Under the pieces are notes generated by a model. It did not search any database. It was not told the DNA's origin and worked only from the letters and a program-made list of their open reading frames with translations. From contig JBBRYS010000001.1 of NCBI GenBank assembly GCA_038237475.1, positions 62,001 through 126,000 on the forward strand: DNA of 64,000 nucleotides. The letters run 5' to 3'. A program made the position numbers and the translations under genes. The number at the start of each line of letters is the position of its first letter. Position 1 is the first letter of the stretch. Below, piece after piece: positions 15,607-24,715 of the stretch. The stretch is from JAOAPY01 sp038237475. GTDB taxonomy: Bacteria; Acidobacteriota; Blastocatellia; Pyrinomonadales; Pyrinomonadaceae.

Positions 15607-17775
15607 CTACATCTGTAACGCTCGCACCAGAAAGCCCCAGGCATCGGCGAGCTCTTCGATGATTTTGGTAGTCGGCTTGCCGGCGCCATGACCAGCCTTG
15701 GTCTCGATGCGAATAAGCACAGGCTCCGGCCCGGTCTGGGCCGCCTGCAGCGTGGCGGCAAACTTAAAGCTGTGGCCGGGCCAGACACGATCGTCATGAT
15801 CGGCCGTCGTGATCATAGTCGCTGGATATGCTCTGGGCTTAACGTTGTGCAGCGGAGAATAGGCGTACTGGATTTTGAAATCTTCAGCGTTGTCAGCTGA
15901 GCCATAGTCCGAAACCCAGGCCCAGCCGATAGTGAACTTTTGAAAACGCAACATGTCCATCACCCCGACGCCCGGTAAAGCCGCGCCAAACAAATCAGGC
16001 CGCTGCGTAAGCATGGCGCCTATCAATAGTCCGCCGTTGCTGTCGCCGCCAATCGCGAGCTTTGAAGTCGAGGTGTACTTGTTGGCAATCAGCCATTCTG
16101 CCGCAGCGATGAAGTCGTCAAACACGTTTTGTTTTTTGGCCTTCATCCCGGCCTGGTGCCATTCTTCGCCGTATTCACCGCCGCCACGCAAACTGGGTTG
16201 CGCATAGATGCCACCCATCTCCATCCAGACGAGATCACCTACCGAGAACGACGGTGTCAGCGAGACATCGAAGCCGCCATAGCCGTACAGATAAGTTGGA
16301 TTCTTTCCGTCGAGTTTCAAGCCCTTCTTGTAAGTCAAAAACATCGGCACGCGAGTGCCGTCTTTGCTGTTGTAGAAAACCTGTTTGGTCTCATAGTCAG
16401 CAGGGTTGAAATCTACTTTCGGCTCGCGAAACACGGTGCTCTTGCCCGTCACCATGTCGTAGCGGTAAACCGTCGTCGGCATAGTGAAACTGGTGAAGGA
16501 ATAAAACGTTTCTGTGTCCTTCACCTTACCGTAGAAGCCGGATGCGGTGCCCAAGGTTGGGAAGCCAACTTCGCGAACGAACTTTCCTGTCTTATCAAAA
16601 ATCTTCACCTGCGTGTGAGCGTCTTTCAGGTAGTTCGCGACGAACATGTTGTTGATAAGGCTAACCGCTTGCAGCGTCTCGCTCGCTTCGGGAACAATCA
16701 CTTTCCAGTTAGGGCGCTCAGGATGACGAGTATCAATAGCGATGATCTTGCCCCGTGACGCATTAACGTCAGTCTGAAACCAGAAGACAGGTCCGTCGTT
16801 ATCTATGAAGTTGTAAGCCGCGTCAAAATCGTCAAGCAGCTTCACGATCGGTGAGTCTTTAACCAGCAGGTCTTTGTAGTAAACACGCGTCTTAACGTCC
16901 GTGCCTTCATTAACGCCAACAATCAAATAATGGCCATCGTTGGTGGTCGAGGCGCCCAGTAGCCATTCCTTTTGATCCGGACGTTCATACACGAGCGGGT
17001 CCGCTGACTGCGGGGTACCCAGTCGATGGTAATAGATCTTCTGAAAGTAATTCGTCCCCTTTAGCGCGTCATCTTTCGGTTGGTCGTAACGGCTGTAGTA
17101 GAAGCCCTTGTTATCTGCCGACCACGCCGCGCCTGAAAACTTGACCCACTTGAGATCGTCGGTTAGGTCTTTACCTGTTGCGACGTCGCGCACTTTCCAT
17201 TCCTGCCAGTCAGAGCCCGAAGCGGAAAGACTGTAAGCCAGCAATTTCCCGTCGGCGCTGGGGACGAAACCCGAGAGTGCCACAGTACCGTCCGTGGAAA
17301 GCGTGTTGGGATCCAGCAACAGTTTTGGCTCATCATGCAGCGAGGTCACGCTGTAGTAGACGCTCTGGTTCTGCAACCCGGTATTGCGAGCATAAAAGTA
17401 TTGCCCGCCTTCCTTGAACGGCGCTCCGAAGCGTTCGAAGTTCCAGAGCTTCGTCAGGCGCTCGCGGATTTTCGCGCGCGCTGGAATGTTATTAAGGAAG
17501 TCGAAGGTCAGTTTATTTTCCGCCTCGACCCACGCCTGTGTTTCCGCGGAATCCAGGTCTTCGAGCCAGCGATAGGGATCGGAAACTTTGACGCCGTGGT
17601 AATCGTCAACCTGATCGCTCTTTCGTGCCGCCGGATAGGTGATTGGATTGTTCATCTTAGTTTTCACGGTCGTTGTTTGTGCGCGCGCAGGTGTCGTGAT
17701 GGACGCGCCGATAACCGTCAAGGCAAGCAGAAATAAACCCAGTTGAAGAGTGCGGGCATAACTCAACAAAGCCAT
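15607..17775 (-). CDS. Exported prolyl oligopeptidase (S9A)
   Basis: A 722-aa post-proline endopeptidase for short peptides. The N-terminal hydrophobic segment ending in ARAQT is a signal peptide, pointing to the periplasm. The prolyl oligopeptidase signature YPAARKSDQVDDYHGVKVSD followed by PYRWLED starts the mature protein. The seven-bladed propeller is followed by the catalytic domain with Ser579 (GGDSNGG), an Asp in ADHDDRV (about 659-662) and His696 (GHGAG). AAGGAG sits 6 nt before ATG 17775. It differs from the S9C enzyme at 4030-6111 in architecture, so the two probably have different substrates. Confidence 0.94.
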   Translation of the reverse strand: MALLSYARTLQLGLFLLALTVIGASITTPARAQTTTVKTKMNNPITYPAARKSDQVDDYHGVKVSDPYRWLEDLDSAETQAWVEAENKLTFDFLNNIPARAKIRERLTKLWNFERFGAPFKEGGQYFYARNTGLQNQSVYYSVTSLHDEPKLLLDPNTLSTDGTVALSGFVPSADGKLLAYSLSASGSDWQEWKVRDVATGKDLTDDLKWVKFSGAAWSADNKGFYYSRYDQPKDDALKGTNYFQKIYYHRLGTPQSADPLVYERPDQKEWLLGASTTNDGHYLIVGVNEGTDVKTRVYYKDLLVKDSPIVKLLDDFDAAYNFIDNDGPVFWFQTDVNASRGKIIAIDTRHPERPNWKVIVPEASETLQAVSLINNMFVANYLKDAHTQVKIFDKTGKFVREVGFPTLGTASGFYGKVKDTETFYSFTSFTMPTTVYRYDMVTGKSTVFREPKVDFNPADYETKQVFYNSKDGTRVPMFLTYKKGLKLDGKNPTYLYGYGGFDVSLTPSFSVGDLVWMEMGGIYAQPSLRGGGEYGEEWHQAGMKAKKQNVFDDFIAAAEWLIANKYTSTSKLAIGGDSNGGLLIGAMLTQRPDLFGAALPGVGVMDMLRFQKFTIGWAWVSDYGSADNAEDFKIQYAYSPLHNVKPRAYPATMITTADHDDRVWPGHSFKFAATLQAAQTGPEPVLIRIETKAGHGAGKPTTKIIEELADAWGFLVRALQM

Positions 17776-18205
17776 AAGAACTCCTTTTCACAGTTTTTTT
17801 CCCGGAGAAACTCCAATGCAGGATTGAGTAAACACAGAGCGATGAGTATATGTCCGGTGAGCAGCTCTGGGCAACAAAGGAGTTTCGGTCTTTATCTGTC
17901 TTAGCGACTCTGTGTCGTCCCATCCTTCCATAAGACTTTTTCGACAATTCAGCCCTTCCCACCACTCCACACGAAGGCTGTATAGATCTTTCTCCTTTCT
18001 GATTCTCCCTTTCCTTTGCGACTTGCGGATGATCCTACACAAACGGAAGTTGCGAAAAGAGCAGCGTCAAAGCTATTATTCACTTCGATTTCTGAGCAGC
18101 ATCAATAAAGGGTTCATTACTCCTGAAGAAGCTGAGTGCAGATCTGTTCAGCTTCCAAGTTCCTAACAACCGTTCTTCGAGACCTTCATCGCCTGTGAGG
18201 ACTAT
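17776..18205. other. Intergenic region between divergent genes
   Basis: 430 bp upstream of both the prolyl oligopeptidase (minus) and the liv operon (plus). Short ORFs here lack codon structure and similarity. Each flanking gene has its own ribosome site (AAGGAG on the minus side, GAGGACTAT on the plus side). I find no recognisable riboswitch, tRNA or strong promoter consensus. Confidence 0.5.
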
Positions 18206-19375
18206 ATGAAACGCATTCTGATTTCACTTCTGTTGATCGCAACCATCATTTTCGCCCTCGCCTGCGAGCGCAAAGGCGGACCTGGAGCGGGAGGCTCAAC
18301 TGGCCCAATAATGGTGGGCTACTACGGCGACCTGACTGGCCGCACCTCAAACTTCGGCGTCACGACCAAACGGGGCGCTGAGATGGCTGTCGACGAAATC
18401 AACAAGGCGGGAGGCATTAATGGCCGCCAAATCACCATGCTGTCCGAAGATGACGAAGGCCGGCCGGAAAAAGCGGCAACGGTTGTCACCAAATTGATCG
18501 ATCAGGATCGCGTCGTAGCGCTGATTGGCGAAGTGGCTTCCGGAAATACGCTGGCAGCTGCTCCCAAGGCGCAAAGCGCCCATGTACCGATGATTTCACC
18601 GTCATCGACTAACCCGGCGGTAACTCAGGTAGGTGACTATATTTTTCGCGTTTGCTTCATCGACCCGTTCCAGGGCGAAGTAATGGCGAAGTTCGCCGCG
18701 AACACTCTCAAGGCTAAGACCGCGGCCATCATGCTCGATTTCAATTCCCCCTATAGCCGAGGGCTGACGGAATTTTTTGAAAAGAGCTTCATCAAACTCG
18801 GCGGCAAGGTTCTTGCGAAACAGTCCTACACCCAGGGCGATCGCGATTACAAAGGACAGCTCACTTCGATTCGCTCATTGAATCCGGATGTGATTTATGT
18901 TCCCGGCTACTATGGTGAAGTCGGCGTGATTGCCAAGCAGGCCAAGCAACTCGACATCAAATCACCGCTGCTCGGTGGCGATGGCTGGGACGCTCCCCAG
19001 CTGTGGGAATTGGGCGGCGACTCGCTTAACGGTTCCTATATCTCAAATCACTATTCGATTGAAGATCCCTCTCCGGCGATTCAAAAATTCGTGGTCGATT
19101 TCAAAGCTCGTTACAACATCGTTCCCGATGCCCTGGCGGCGCTTGGTTACGACGCGATGAAGGTGCTGGCTGACTCTCTCAAACGGGCGGGCACCTCGGA
19201 GGGTCCGAAGTTACGTGACGCTATCGCCGCTACGAAAGACTATGTCGGGGTGACGGGAATCATCTCGATCAATAGCGAGCGCAACGCCATTAAGCCAGCC
19301 GTAGTACTGAAGCTGCAGGACGGCAAATATGTCTATCAGGAGACTATCAAGCCGGATCCAACCTCGGGCCAGTAA
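18206..19375 (+). CDS. Branched-chain amino-acid-type ABC transporter binding lipoprotein 1
   Basis: A 389-aa periplasmic-binding protein of the LivJ/type I fold, tethered to the membrane as a lipoprotein (lipobox in IIFALAC, about 14-20). The core begins IMVGYYGDLTGRTSNFGV and contains EINKAGGINGR, typical of Leu/Ile/Val and amide-binding members. It captures the ligand and delivers it to LivHM. It opens the operon that continues with livH, livM, livG, livF and a second binding protein at 23133. GAGG precedes the start by 7 nt. The family is certain; ligand specificity is inferred, because related proteins bind other amino acids, urea or amides. Confidence 0.9.
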   Translation: MKRILISLLLIATIIFALACERKGGPGAGGSTGPIMVGYYGDLTGRTSNFGVTTKRGAEMAVDEINKAGGINGRQITMLSEDDEGRPEKAATVVTKLIDQDRVVALIGEVASGNTLAAAPKAQSAHVPMISPSSTNPAVTQVGDYIFRVCFIDPFQGEVMAKFAANTLKAKTAAIMLDFNSPYSRGLTEFFEKSFIKLGGKVLAKQSYTQGDRDYKGQLTSIRSLNPDVIYVPGYYGEVGVIAKQAKQLDIKSPLLGGDGWDAPQLWELGGDSLNGSYISNHYSIEDPSPAIQKFVVDFKARYNIVPDALAALGYDAMKVLADSLKRAGTSEGPKLRDAIAATKDYVGVTGIISINSERNAIKPAVVLKLQDGKYVYQETIKPDPTSGQ

Positions 19376-19393
19376 CACTCGGCAAGCAAAATC

Positions 19394-20311
19394 ATGGATA
19401 CCTTCGTTCAGCAGCTTATCAACGGCCTGACCATCGGCGCGATCTATGCCTTAATCGCGCTCGGCTATACGATGGTTTACGGCATCCTGCGCCTGATTAA
19501 CTTTGCTCACGGCGATATTTATATGGTCGGGGCTTTCGTCGGCTACTTCCTGGCCTTTGGGTTGGGCTTTGCCACTGGGCCTACGCTGCTGGGGCTGATA
19601 GTGGTGCTGATCGGTTCGATGGTCATCTCTGCTATCGTGGGTATGGCCATCGAACGCTTCGCTTATCGACCCATCAGAAAGTATTCGCGCATGACGACCC
19701 TGATCACGACCATCGGGGTCTCGTTGCTGCTGGAAAATTTGTTTGTGGCCCGGTTGGGAGCAGCTCCCCGCGCCTTCCCACAACTGTTACGCGAACAAAG
19801 CTACGCGCTCTTTGGCAACGCGGCTATTTCCAAGTCACAAATTTTAATCTTCGCCGTCTCCGTCTTCCTGATGGTGCTGCTACAGTGGATCATCTTTAAG
19901 ACAAAGATCGGGACGGCAATGCGCGCGGTCTCCTGGAACCTGAATTCCGCCAAACTAATGGGCATCAATACTGATGTGATCATTTCGGTGACTTTTGCCC
20001 TCGGGTCGGCACTGGCGGCCGCTGGCGGCGTGTTGACGGCACAGTACAACCCTCAGATTGATCCCTTAATGGGCATCATCACGGGCTTGAAAGCATTTGT
20101 AGCTGCCGTGCTGGGTGGCATTGGGAATGTTCCCGGAGCCGTACTCGGCGGCCTGCTGATTGGCCTGGCGGAAACTTTTGTCGTCGGTTACGGTCAAAAC
20201 GTCGGCGTACCGACAACCTTTCGTGACGCGGTAGCTTTTGCGATTCTGATTCTCGTACTGCTGTTCCGGCCGACAGGCTTACTCGGGTCAACTGTCCAGG
20301 AAAAAGTTTAA
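19394..20311 (+). CDS. livH: ABC transporter permease, LivH family
   Basis: A 305-aa multi-helix inner-membrane permease. The N-terminal NGLTIGAIYALIALGYTMVY and INFAHGDIYMVGAF motifs are diagnostic of LivH. It pairs with LivM to form the channel. It starts 18 nt after the binding-protein stop, within the operon. The C-terminus ends in FRPTGLLGS, the segment common to the Liv permeases. Confidence 0.94.
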   Translation: MDTFVQQLINGLTIGAIYALIALGYTMVYGILRLINFAHGDIYMVGAFVGYFLAFGLGFATGPTLLGLIVVLIGSMVISAIVGMAIERFAYRPIRKYSRMTTLITTIGVSLLLENLFVARLGAAPRAFPQLLREQSYALFGNAAISKSQILIFAVSVFLMVLLQWIIFKTKIGTAMRAVSWNLNSAKLMGINTDVIISVTFALGSALAAAGGVLTAQYNPQIDPLMGIITGLKAFVAAVLGGIGNVPGAVLGGLLIGLAETFVVGYGQNVGVPTTFRDAVAFAILILVLLFRPTGLLGSTVQEKV

Positions 20312-20390
20312 GAGAAGTTTTTTGTGATTGACTGCGGCGTAATCGCAGATTGAAATCGCCTGCGTCCAGAGATCTGAAAATCGAAAAAGA

Positions 20391-21500
20391 ATGCCCACTC
20401 TAGTCAAACGCCTGCTTGCTGCGGGACTAATAGTTCTCGTACTCGTGGGGATGAACGAGTATATGAGTGAAGCCGGATTATTCGGCTTCGGCGTACCACC
20501 CTACTATGCGCGAGTCATTGTGCTGGCCGGCATCAACATCAGCCTGGCCGTCTCGCTCAATCTGATAACCGGCTTTACCGGTCAGTTCTCGATCGGCCAC
20601 GCGGGCTTTATGGCGGTGGGTGCGTACTCGTCTGCGTATCTGACCGTTTTTTACGCGCGCCCCTGGGAGCAATCAGTGGCCGGGCTGGTGGGCGCAGGTG
20701 TCGCACACGCGTCAATTTTCCTGCTGGCCATATTGGTGGGCGGCTTAGTCGCTGCTCTGGCGGGCTTGCTGGTGGGTATCCCCTCGCTGCGACTGCGCGG
20801 AGACTATCTGGCGATTGTCACGCTCGGCTTTGCCGAGATCATCCGCATCGTCATATTGAATATCGACAAAGTTGGTGGCGCCACCGGATTAACAGTACCC
20901 GGTTACACAAACTTTTTGTGGGTGGGCGGATTCGCGATCATTACGATCGTGGTCGTCTATAACATCGTGCATTCAGACGTGGGGCGAGCGCTGATTTCGA
21001 TTCGCGAAGATGAACTGGCAGCCGAGGCCATGGGCATCAACACGACGCGCTACAAGGTACTGTCGTTTGTCATAAGCTCAGCGCTGGCCGGCATGGCCGG
21101 AGTGCTCTTCGGCCACTATACGCAGTTTTTGAGCACCAATGATTTTCAGTTCATTCGCTCTTTTGAAATCATCATCATGATCGTGCTCGGCGGCATGGGC
21201 TCGCTGACGGGCGCAGTTTTTGGGGCGATCGTCATTACGCTGTTGCCGGAGCTGTTGCGCCAGCTTCCCGGGGATTTTTCGAAGTATCGCCTCGTTGTCT
21301 ACTCCGCATTGCTAATTATCATCATGCTCACTCGCCCGCAAGGCATACTCGGAACTCGCGAGTTTGGACTCTCGTGGCTGAGGCGTGCTCAGCGCCGTCC
21401 GGAAGGCGATGAAGCCGTGGGGACCAGTAAAGGCGTTCCCATCGCCGAACAGAAATCGTCCGCCGCAGCGGATTCGGACAAGGAGGCTGAGAGCAGATGA
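20391..21500 (+). CDS. livM: ABC transporter permease, LivM family
   Basis: A 369-aa inner-membrane permease with the LivM signature (LNLITGFTGQFSIGHAGFMA, LRLRGDYLAIVTLGFAEI). The EAA-like loop (RALISIREDELAAEAMGINT) contacts the ATPase. The C-terminal 40 residues are a hydrophilic charged tail. Its stop overlaps the livG start by 4 nt (ATGA), indicating translational coupling. An approximately 80-nt gap separates it from livH. Confidence 0.94.
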   Translation: MPTLVKRLLAAGLIVLVLVGMNEYMSEAGLFGFGVPPYYARVIVLAGINISLAVSLNLITGFTGQFSIGHAGFMAVGAYSSAYLTVFYARPWEQSVAGLVGAGVAHASIFLLAILVGGLVAALAGLLVGIPSLRLRGDYLAIVTLGFAEIIRIVILNIDKVGGATGLTVPGYTNFLWVGGFAIITIVVVYNIVHSDVGRALISIREDELAAEAMGINTTRYKVLSFVISSALAGMAGVLFGHYTQFLSTNDFQFIRSFEIIIMIVLGGMGSLTGAVFGAIVITLLPELLRQLPGDFSKYRLVVYSALLIIIMLTRPQGILGTREFGLSWLRRAQRRPEGDEAVGTSKGVPIAEQKSSAAADSDKEAESR

Positions 21501-22360
21501 GCAGCACTCCCGAACAGGACGCGGTCAGAGCCACCGCGGCAGAGTCAGTGATTACGGAAGCCATGCGCACCGCGCGCTCGCAGCAGAAAGTTTTAGATAG
21601 TGATTGTCCGCTGCGAATGCTGAAGTGCACCATCCAGTTCGGCGGTTTGATTGCCGTCAATGAACTGGACATGAGCGTGCGGCAGGGTGAGATCTACGGG
21701 CTGATCGGCCCTAATGGCGCGGGCAAGACAACTATTTTCAATTTGTTGACGGGAGTGTACCGGCCTACTACAGGCGAGATCTATTTCGAGGATCATCGGA
21801 TCGATGGATTGAAGTCTTACGAGATTGCGCGTCGCGGTGTCTCGCGCACTTTTCAAAACATCCGGCTCTTTCCCAGCATGACCGTGCTGGAAAATGTGAT
21901 GACCGCTTGTCACCGCCATGCACGCCAAACTCTGACTGATGCGGTTCTGCGGTTGCCGCGTTTCGAACGGGACGAGCGCGAGCATCGAAAGTTTGCGATG
22001 GAACTGCTGGAAATATTCGACCTGGCACGCTTCCAGGACGAGGGCGGCACCAGCTTGCCGTATGGCAACCAAAGAAGGCTCGAGATTGTGCGCGCACTGG
22101 CCACCCGGCCTCAACTGCTGCTGCTCGATGAACCGGCGGCCGGCATGAATCCTTCGGAACAGGAAGACCTGATGGGCTTAATCAAGCAGATCAGAGATCG
22201 CTTCGGTCTGACGATCCTGCTCGTCGAGCACAATATGAAAGTTGTCATGGGTGTGTGCGATCGGATTCAGGTAGTTGATTACGGGAAATCAATCGCCCTG
22301 GGCCGGCCAGAAGAGATAAAGAATAATCCGAAGGTCATCGAGGCATATCTCGGGGATTAG
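21497..22360 (+). CDS. livG: ABC transporter ATPase, LivG family
   Basis: A 287-aa cytosolic ATPase. The core has Walker A GPNGAGKTT, the Q-loop RTFQNIRLF, and Walker B LLLLDEPAAGMNP, where the Asn-Pro is typical of LivG. The H-loop is LLVEHNMKVVMG. The ABC signature position reads LPYGNQRR, a weak LSGGQ variant normal for LivG (where it reads LxYGxQR). The first 30 residues are an extra N-terminal extension. It acts with LivF as the heterodimeric motor of the importer. Confidence 0.94.
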   Translation: MSSTPEQDAVRATAAESVITEAMRTARSQQKVLDSDCPLRMLKCTIQFGGLIAVNELDMSVRQGEIYGLIGPNGAGKTTIFNLLTGVYRPTTGEIYFEDHRIDGLKSYEIARRGVSRTFQNIRLFPSMTVLENVMTACHRHARQTLTDAVLRLPRFERDEREHRKFAMELLEIFDLARFQDEGGTSLPYGNQRRLEIVRALATRPQLLLLDEPAAGMNPSEQEDLMGLIKQIRDRFGLTILLVEHNMKVVMGVCDRIQVVDYGKSIALGRPEEIKNNPKVIEAYLGD

Positions 22361-22366
22361 GTTTGG

Positions 22367-22422
22367 GGTCTTTGGACTTAGTTCTCAATTAGGTTGAGAA
22401 ACAAGAACAAAAGTTAAAGACC
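22367..22422 (+). repeat. Nested inverted repeat in the livG-livF gap
   Basis: GGTCTTT (22367-22373) pairs with AAAGACC (22416-22422), and inside it TTCTCAA (22382-22388) pairs with TTGAGAA (22394-22400). The stem-loop lies entirely within the 71-nt livG-livF spacer. It has no following T run, so a processing or mRNA-stability element is likelier than a terminator. Confidence 0.55.
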
Positions 22423-22431
22423 GAATTTACA

Positions 22432-23136
22432 ATGCTTATCTTAGAAAATGTTTCCGTAAATTACGGCGCTATCGAGGCGCTTTGCGATATCTCGATGCGT
22501 GTCGAACAAGGCGAAGTGGTGACCTTGATCGGCGCGAACGGCGCCGGTAAAACGACAACCCTCCGCACCATTACCGGACTACTTGGGCCGCGAGCCGGCC
22601 GCGTAATCTTCGAAGGCGATGACATCAGCGGCAGTCCCACTCATAAGCTCGTAGCGCGCGGTATTTCCATGTCACCCGAAGGGCGCGGAGTTTTCGCTAA
22701 CCTGACCGTGCGCGAGAACCTGAACATGGGCGCCTATCTCAATAAAAACAAGCGTGAGATTGCCTCTGACATGGAACGCGCTTTCCACATGTTCCCACGA
22801 CTGAAAGAGCGCGAAGCACAGAAGGCTGGCACGCTCTCGGGTGGTGAACAACAGATGCTTGCCATGGGTCGCGCGTTAATGTCGCGTCCGCGATTACTAC
22901 TGCTGGATGAACCTTCGCTCGGTCTGGCGCCACTGGTGGTACATACAATCTTCGAGGCAATCGACGAAATTCGCAGCAAGGGAACAACCATTCTTTTGGT
23001 TGAGCAAAACGCCCACGCGGCCCTGGGCCATTCTGATCGTGCCTACGTTTTGGAGACAGGCAGGATCGTGATGGAAGGACCTTCGAAGCAACTCGCTGAC
23101 GATCCCAGAATCAAGGAAGCATATCTGGGTGAGTGA
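22432..23136 (+). CDS. livF: ABC transporter ATPase, LivF family
   Basis: A 234-aa cytosolic ATPase. Walker A GANGAGKTTT, signature LSGGEQQMLAMGRALM, Walker B LLLLDEPSLGLAP and H-loop LLVEQNAHAAL are all present, and 'SLGLAP' is typical of LivF. Its stop codon overlaps the GTG of the following binding-protein gene, so the two may be translationally coupled. Confidence 0.94.
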   Translation: MLILENVSVNYGAIEALCDISMRVEQGEVVTLIGANGAGKTTTLRTITGLLGPRAGRVIFEGDDISGSPTHKLVARGISMSPEGRGVFANLTVRENLNMGAYLNKNKREIASDMERAFHMFPRLKEREAQKAGTLSGGEQQMLAMGRALMSRPRLLLLDEPSLGLAPLVVHTIFEAIDEIRSKGTTILLVEQNAHAALGHSDRAYVLETGRIVMEGPSKQLADDPRIKEAYLGE

Positions 23137-24464
23137 TTAGATGGACCTCCCGTTTCAAGTTTGTGGTTCCTCCCGGAAGCGTAACTGAATCTGGTTCTAC
23201 ATTTTGTCCTGTGCCAAGCCGGAAAGTCATCAGCCTCCTGAACCAATCAACGACGCGCATTTCGCAAGCGGGCCTCATCCTAACGATCATCCTCGCCCTG
23301 CTTTCCGGATGTGCCGGCCCGCCACCGGGCAATGGAACCACCGATCATAGCTTGATCAAGATTGGCTACTACGGCGATCTCTCCGGTCCCACTTTCAACT
23401 TTGGCGAGTCCGCAAAAAACGGCGTGCTGATGGCCGCCGAAGATATTAATCAGGCCGGGGGCATTAATGGCCGGCGCATCGATCTGGTGATCGAGGACGA
23501 TCAGGGCAACGCGGAAAGGGCAGCCACTCGCGCCAGCAAGCTAATCGATCAGGATAAGGTCGTGGCGGTAATCGCCGGAGGCATCTCCGGTAATAGCCGG
23601 GCCGGCGCCCCCAAAGCTCAGGTGGCGCAGATTCCTCTGCTCGCTCCCTCGGCGACAGATCCGGCAGTCACTATAATCGGCGACTACATCTTTCGCGCCT
23701 GCTTCATCGATACATTTCAGGGCGAAGTGATGGCCAAGTTCGCCTTCAACACGCTCAAGGCGAAGAAGGCGGCCATTTTACTCGACTTCAATTCACCTTA
23801 CAGCCGTGGACTCAGCGACTTCTTTGAATTAAGTTTCATTCGCCTGGGCGGGCAGATTTCAGGCAAGCAGCTTTACACGATCAGCGACGGAGATTATCGC
23901 GGACAATTGAATGCGATTCGCCTGGGCTCGCCTGATGTGATCTACATTCCCGGCTACTATGGCAATGTGGCACTCATCGCGAAACAGGCCAGGCAGATGG
24001 ACATCAATCAACCACTGCTCGGTGGCGACGGTTGGGATGCCCCCGAGCTTTGGGACCTCGGCGGCGACGCTTTGAATGGATCCTATATCTCTAATCACTA
24101 TTCCGCCGAAGATCCTTCCCCGGCAATCCAGGGTTTCGTACGTGAATATAAACTGCGCCACGGAAACCTCATTCCCGACGCACACGCTGCTCTTGCTTAC
24201 GATGCCATGCGGGTGCTGGCTGACGCGATCCAGCGAGCCGGGACCACCGATGGACCGAAACTGCGTGAGGCCCTCGCGCAAACAAAAACTTTTCCCGGCG
24301 TCACGGGCATCATTACCATCAACCACGAACGCAACGCCATAAAATCCGCCGTCGTGCTGAAGCTCCAGGACAGAAAATACATCTACCAGGAGACGATCCA
24401 GCCGGACATGCCGTTGGTTGCGCCAGCCATGCCTTCTCCTTCACCGAAACAACCGAAACGCTAA
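23133..24464 (+). CDS. Branched-chain amino-acid-type ABC transporter binding lipoprotein 2
   Basis: A second LivJ-type binding protein (443 aa from GTG 23133), clearly paralogous to the one at 18206: IKIGYYGDLSGPTFNFGE, EDINQAGGINGR and LLGGDGWDAPELWDLGGD recur almost unchanged. A lipobox LALLSGC lies near residue 59, so the signal peptide would be unusually long from this start; GTG at 23211 is a shorter alternative. The two proteins probably feed the same permease with overlapping but different ligands. It ends the operon. Confidence 0.86.
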   Translation: MIRWTSRFKFVVPPGSVTESGSTFCPVPSRKVISLLNQSTTRISQAGLILTIILALLSGCAGPPPGNGTTDHSLIKIGYYGDLSGPTFNFGESAKNGVLMAAEDINQAGGINGRRIDLVIEDDQGNAERAATRASKLIDQDKVVAVIAGGISGNSRAGAPKAQVAQIPLLAPSATDPAVTIIGDYIFRACFIDTFQGEVMAKFAFNTLKAKKAAILLDFNSPYSRGLSDFFELSFIRLGGQISGKQLYTISDGDYRGQLNAIRLGSPDVIYIPGYYGNVALIAKQARQMDINQPLLGGDGWDAPELWDLGGDALNGSYISNHYSAEDPSPAIQGFVREYKLRHGNLIPDAHAALAYDAMRVLADAIQRAGTTDGPKLREALAQTKTFPGVTGIITINHERNAIKSAVVLKLQDRKYIYQETIQPDMPLVAPAMPSPSPKQPKR

Positions 24465-24560
24465 CTAGAAGTTCTCTACACAAGGTAAATCGGTGGGCAA
24501 TTGCACTGCGAACTTTTGCGATCAGGGCGCGTCGCGGGCAAGCCACAGGGTTCTCGCTGG

Positions 24561-24589
24561 TTGCGTCCCGATATTCCTTTCCGTATAAT
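24561..24589 (+). promoter_or_regulatory. Promoter of the rimP-nusA-infB operon
   Basis: A perfect TATAAT (24584-24589) lies 17 bp after TTGCGT (24561-24566), which keeps the TTG core of the -35. Initiation would be near 24596, giving an approximately 120-nt leader before rimP that contains the hairpin at 24624-24649. Confidence 0.6.
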
Positions 24590-24623
24590 TCTCCGCTTGC
24601 TCGAAGCACGGAGGTACTGTCCG

Positions 24624-24649
24624 GTGGGTTCGCGCCCACTTTTTCTTTT
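24624..24649 (+). terminator. Terminator-like hairpin in the rimP leader
   Basis: GTGGG (24624-24628) and CCCAC (24635-24639) form a short stem around TTCGCG, followed by TTTTTCTTTT (24640-24649). The element sits between the promoter and the rimP start, where transcription must pass it. A weak GC stem with an interrupted U tract is the kind of site whose efficiency depends on NusA. In Bacillus subtilis a NusA-dependent leader terminator controls the equivalent operon, so autoregulation is a reasonable inference here. Confidence 0.55.
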
Positions 24650-24715
24650 GGGCGACAGTCGTTTTGCAGGTCTCCCCGACGACCTCATTCCGAGTGATAG
24701 CAAGCGAGGGAGCTA

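Noticed and set aside
24620..24645. GGTGGGTTCGCGCCCAC considered as a tRNA T-arm
   Set aside because: No acceptor, D or anticodon stem surrounds it, and a U tract follows directly; a terminator-like hairpin fits better.
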